Part shown: one piece after another, positions 28,761 through 32,807 of the stretch
How the letters are laid out: every line of letters begins with the position of its first letter
How positions within the stretch are numbered: the stretch's first letter is position 1
NCBI GenBank assembly: GCA_026389715.1
Contig: JAPLHK010000091.1
Coordinates: forward strand, 1-32,807
Origin: Chloroflexota bacterium
GTDB taxonomy: Bacteria; Chloroflexota; Dehalococcoidia; GIF9; UBA5629
DNA length: 32,807 bases
Direction of reading: 5' to 3'
The notes under the pieces: model-generated
Told to the model about the DNA's origin: nothing
Databases searched by the model: none
The model's input: only the letters and a program-made list of their open reading frames with translations
Translations under genes and position numbers: made by a program

Positions 28761-31705
28761 CTAAGGCTCCTGTTTGCGGATAGCCAGTGTTACCTCAATA
28801 CCCGAGAGTTTAAATTTTTCTGTGCGGGCTACCTCAGCGGGGATTCCCTTTAACAATGCAACCGACAATGTCTCCTGCTGTATATAATCCGCGAATGCTG
28901 CCATCACGTTATCTACCTGGTCATTGCCCAGATAATTGGTAGTGATATGGTCCGCGATCTCCAGGCCAGCCGACCGCCTCATGGTCTGAACGCGCCTGAC
29001 TATTTCCCTGGCAAGGCCTTCCTGCAACAGTTCGGGGGTTATCTCTGTCACCACACCCACCTGGTAATCTCCGTCAACAGCAACGGACATCGCCTTACCT
29101 TCTTTCAATTCTTCAGATGTGAATTCGATATCTTTAACATTCAATTCATCAAGGATTTGAGAACACAAATTCTTCAGCGCTTCCTGCTCATGCGCCGACC
29201 TTGCCTTGACTACCACCCTGGGCAGCGGTTGCCTGACCTTTACAGCGCTCTTGGACCTGGCTGCCCGCCCCATGCTGCAGATTTTCATCGCCAACTCTGT
29301 ATCTTCGATGATAACTGCGTTAATTAAATCCCTGTCGGCTACGGGGAATGAGACAAGATGCACGCTTTCCGGCGCTTTGCCGTCCACGCTCCGCACCAGG
29401 TTTTGATACATCTCATCGGCAACAAACGGGATGAACGGCGCCAGCAATTTTGAAAGGGTCACCAGCGTTTGATAAAGGCAATTGTACGCGGACAGCTTAT
29501 CGTCGTCGTTCTGACTCTTCCAGAAACGTCTCCTGCTTCGCCTCACATACCAGTTGGAAAGGTCGCTGACGAAAGATTCGATCTTACGTCCTGCCGTAGT
29601 CGGGTCATAATTAGCCAGCAGTTCATCCACATCTAAGACTAATTGATTTAACCTTGACATCAGCCATTTGTCGAGTTCCGAAGTCAACGAAACGGGTTGA
29701 GTACCGGGGATAAAATTATCGATATTGGCATATATAACAAAAAAAGAATAGGTATTCCAGAGGGTCATGAGGAAATTACGCATTACTTCGACAACCATAT
29801 CGGGTGACATGCGGCGCACATTACCGGGAGGCCCTGAGGTAAACATATACCACCTGAGCGCGTCTGCGCCGGAAGAATCCAGGACTGTCCAGGGATCAAC
29901 CACGTTACCGCGGGTCTTGCTCATTTTCTCACCCTCGGCATCCAGTATATGTCCCAGGCAGATGACATTCTTATAGCAAGGCTGTCCGAATACCAGGGTC
30001 GATATGGCATGCAGGCTATAGAACCAACCCCTGGTCTGGTCGACTGCTTCCGATATATAATCCGCCGGAAAGCTTTCTTTGAATTTGCTGTCATTCTCAA
30101 AAGGATAATGCCACTGGGCAAAAGGCATGGCGCCCGAGTCGAACCAGCAGTCGATAACCTCAGTCTGGCGGGCCATCTTTCCGCCGCACTCCGGGCAATC
30201 GTAGCTAATATCATCAACGTAGGGACGGTGCAGGTCCATATCCCCGGCAAATCCCTTTAACCCCTTCCTGGCCTTTATCTCGTCTAAACCACCCAGGCAC
30301 TCAAAGTGATTGCAGTTTTCGCAATTCCAGATATTTAGCGGTGTGCCCCAGTATCTCTCCCTTGAAAAAGCCCAATCCACGTTATTCTGCAGCCAATCAC
30401 CAAAACGGCCTTCCTTTATGTGTTCGGGATACCAGTTGATCTGCCGGTTCCCTGCGATCATCTCGTCCTTTTTGGCGGAAGTCCTGATATACCATGTCTT
30501 CTTGGCATAGTAAACCAGCGGCGCATCACACCGCCAGCAGAAAGGATAGGTATGGGTAATCTTACCGCTTTTATGCAGCAAACCCCTCCTGTCTAAATCT
30601 GCAAGCACCTCAGGGTCCGCTGCCTTAACAAATTTCCCCGAGAACGGATATGTACCGGTTATATTACCGCTGAGATCAACCTGCTGAACAAAGTCCAGGT
30701 TATGCTCAAGACCCGCCAGGAAATCCACTTCACCGAAGGCGGGTGCTATGTTGACTATGCCCGTCCCATCTTCCAGAGATACGATATCAGCAGTGATTAC
30801 TTTATAGGTCAGGTGAGCATCAGGTTCCTGGATATCGAATTGCCCCGGTTGTCCCTCGCGGGCACGTTTCCGCTCCACGTTGAACTCATGCGGATTGAAA
30901 AGAGGAATATATAGGGACCCGGTCAATTGGCTGCCTTTGATGGTTTTTAATACAGGCCTATCCCCAATCCCGGCTTGCTCCATCAAAGCTCTGGCAAATA
31001 CCAGGAAGTCACCCTGGTACTCTATCACGGCATAGTCGGCATCCGCAGCCAGTGCGAGCGACGTGTTGCCGGGCAACGTCCAGGGCGTCGTCGTCCAGGC
31101 CAGAAAATAGGCCTTGCCATCTGAAACAGCTTTGCTTAGGGAAAAGCCCGGCGATTTTTCCCCGGCAATTTCCGCAGGAAGCGCCTTTATCTGAAACTTA
31201 ATATAGACCGATGGATCGACAGTGTCATCCTTATATCCCAGCGCAACTTCGTGCGAGCTTAGTGACGTCCCGCACCTGGGGCAATGGGGGGTGACTTTAT
31301 ATCCCTGATATATCAACCCTCGAGATATTTGAAGACGCTTTCGCGGCAGAGGGCATTAAATTTCGCCACGCCGTAACTTTCAATCTGCGCTTTACCGGTG
31401 AATCCCAGTTGCTTTTCGACCTCGAGTTCCACCGGTAACCCGTGAGTATCCCAGCCAGCCTTCCTGGGCACACAAAACCCTTTCATGGTCTTATAGCGTG
31501 GAATAACGTCCTTGAAAACCCTCGACAACACGTGATGTATGCCGGGGTTACCATTGGCAGTGGGCGGACCCTCGTAAAAAATGTATTTAGGGGAAGAACT
31601 CCTGGCCTCAATGCTTTTTTCAAAGATGCGGTTAGCACGCCAGAATTCGAGTATTTTCCTTTCAATTTCGGGGAAACTGACTTTGCTGTTTACAGGCTGG
31701 AACAT
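28761..31705 (-). pseudogene. ileS: Isoleucyl-tRNA synthetase, split in two frames with an internal segment missing near 31313-31320
   Basis: N-part (31313-31705): YEGPPTANGNPGIHHVLSRVFKDVIPRYKTMKGF...GWDTHGLPVELEVEKQLG...FNALCRESVFKYLEG*. C-part (28761-31316): (GL)IYQGYKVTPHCPRCGTSLSSHEVALGYKD...KMSKTRGNVVDP. The two are out of frame. Confidence 0.9.
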
Positions 31706-31707
31706 GT

Positions 31708-32367
31708 TTAGCGCTTCCCGGGCTGAATCACCACACAGCGTCCATCACCTTCACCAGTGCTCAGTGTATTAACGTCCGCATGGTCGGCCAGGGTTATGTG
31801 AATTATCCTTCTTTCATCCGGTGGCATGGGTTCCATGGTAACCGGGCGTTTCCTCCTGGCAACCTGTTCAGCCAGGCGAAGTGCGAGCTTCTTCAAAGCC
31901 TCATAGTGGCGTTTCTTGTACCAATCGACATCCACATTTACCGATACCCATTTCTTCAACTTCTCAGCGACAATCAGCCTGACCAAATATTGCAGGGAAG
32001 ATAAGGCCTGTCCCCTGCGGCCGATCAAAACACCGAGGTCATCACCTTCAATATTGAGCAAGACCGGTGTATTTATATCAGGAGCCAGGGTAACCTCTAC
32101 AGTTGCGCCGATTCCCATGACACGTAATATGTCGCATAAAACCTGCCTGGCGGTATCAGCCTCGCCGTTCTCTGCGCCTGCTGCCCTGTTATAGTCATCT
32201 TCCAGGATCACTTTAATCCTGGCATCCTCAGCACCCACACCCAACACGCCGGACTTGCCCTTTTTCAACACGATTATCTCCAGGTCGTCCCGTGCTACAC
32301 CAAGTTGCTCCAGCGCGATCCTGGTTGCTTCTTCAACTGTCTTAGCGCTTATCTCCAGTTCTCTCAA
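31708..32367 (-). CDS. jag: Jag/SpoIIIJ-associated RNA-binding protein (Jag-N, KH, R3H)
   Basis: MRELEISAKTVEEATRIALEQLGV, GKSGVLGVGAEDARI, IGRRGQALSSLQYLV, LALRLAEQVARRKRPVTMEPMPPDERRIIHITLADH. Confidence 0.94.
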   Translation of the reverse strand: MRELEISAKTVEEATRIALEQLGVARDDLEIIVLKKGKSGVLGVGAEDARIKVILEDDYNRAAGAENGEADTARQVLCDILRVMGIGATVEVTLAPDINTPVLLNIEGDDLGVLIGRRGQALSSLQYLVRLIVAEKLKKWVSVNVDVDWYKKRHYEALKKLALRLAEQVARRKRPVTMEPMPPDERRIIHITLADHADVNTLSTGEGDGRCVVIQPGKR

Positions 32368-32807
32368 TTCTTTTTATTGCTTCCTTCTTTTAATGCCCTC
32401 TGCTGGTCAGAGGCAGCAGTTTGCGGTTGCGGTTTGAAAGAGGGAAATGTAAAGTAACCCCAACCACCACCGACAAAATACTGTATCACAATTCCAATTA
32501 TATTTGATACGACCCAGTACAAAGCGAGGCCGCTGGGAAAAGACAGCGTAAAGAAGGCAAACATCATCGGCATCATCATGGTAGTCATGCTGGCCATCTG
32601 CGCCTGCTTGGGATCAGTGGAAGGCGCAGTAACCATTTTCTGCTGCACCCACATCGAGAGGCCCACCAGGATAGCCAGTATTAATGTGGGATCCGGCTGT
32701 GATAGTTTCAAGCCCAAAAATTCCTCGTTCAGAGGTATAGCCTGTCCAACGATATCCCACGAATATAAATGCTGCGATAATGACAGCAGGTTTTCCGGCG
32801 TCGCCGC
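32364..32807 (-). CDS. yidC: YidC/Oxa1-family membrane protein insertase, N-terminus beyond the window edge
   Basis: The frame is open to base 32807 (AATPENLLSLSQHLYSWDIVGQAIPLNEEFLGLKLSQPDP...). MTTMMMPMMFAFFTLSFPSGLALYWVVSNIIGIVIQYFVGG. Confidence 0.93.
   Translation of the reverse strand, partial: AATPENLLSLSQHLYSWDIVGQAIPLNEEFLGLKLSQPDPTLILAILVGLSMWVQQKMVTAPSTDPKQAQMASMTTMMMPMMFAFFTLSFPSGLALYWVVSNIIGIVIQYFVGGGWGYFTFPSFKPQPQTAASDQQRALKEGSNKKN

Noticed and set aside
30220-30245. gtagggacgg string inside ileS resembling the REP element start
   Set aside because: Lies in conserved coding sequence with no matching hairpins or CCCCTAC end; chance match.

Overview
The 32.8 kb window is bacterial and densely coding. 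It looks like a Dehalococcoidia/Chloroflexota-type genome; that is inferred from gene content and was not tested. From left to right it holds: the 3' part of a type I restriction HsdR; eno, an MBL-fold hydrolase, queF, gap and a CorA-like transporter; a reverse-strand SDR; an ECF sigma / DUF5667 / DUF4349 cluster; a methionine-salvage block (disrupted mtnA, mtnP, core-MetE-like methyltransferase); a Lys-rich protein, a THEP1-like NTPase and an archaemetzincin; a pantothenate operon (DUF2520, panD, panB, panC) behind an unassigned attenuator leader; an MFS transporter (-); a three-gene Nfn/GltD-like flavin/Fe-S oxidoreductase cluster; a Trp-specific T-box followed by a Trp-containing leader ORF and trpB; an HtrA-type protease; and ileS-jag-yidC on the minus strand. 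The most interesting points are: (1) a stacked regulatory leader at trpB, with a T-box (specifier UGG) plus a 14-codon ORF containing Trp-Pro-Trp; (2) a promoter, compact structured leader and intrinsic terminator in front of the pan operon that I cannot assign to a known riboswitch class; (3) GTAG-type REP/BIME-like elements placed exactly at gene stop codons, one flanked by an almost perfect 17-bp direct repeat that preserves the ancestral gene end; (4) three conserved enzymes (mtnA, trpB, ileS) with internal segments missing. I did not find a clearly new multi-gene system. No tRNA, rRNA or CRISPR array was recognised.
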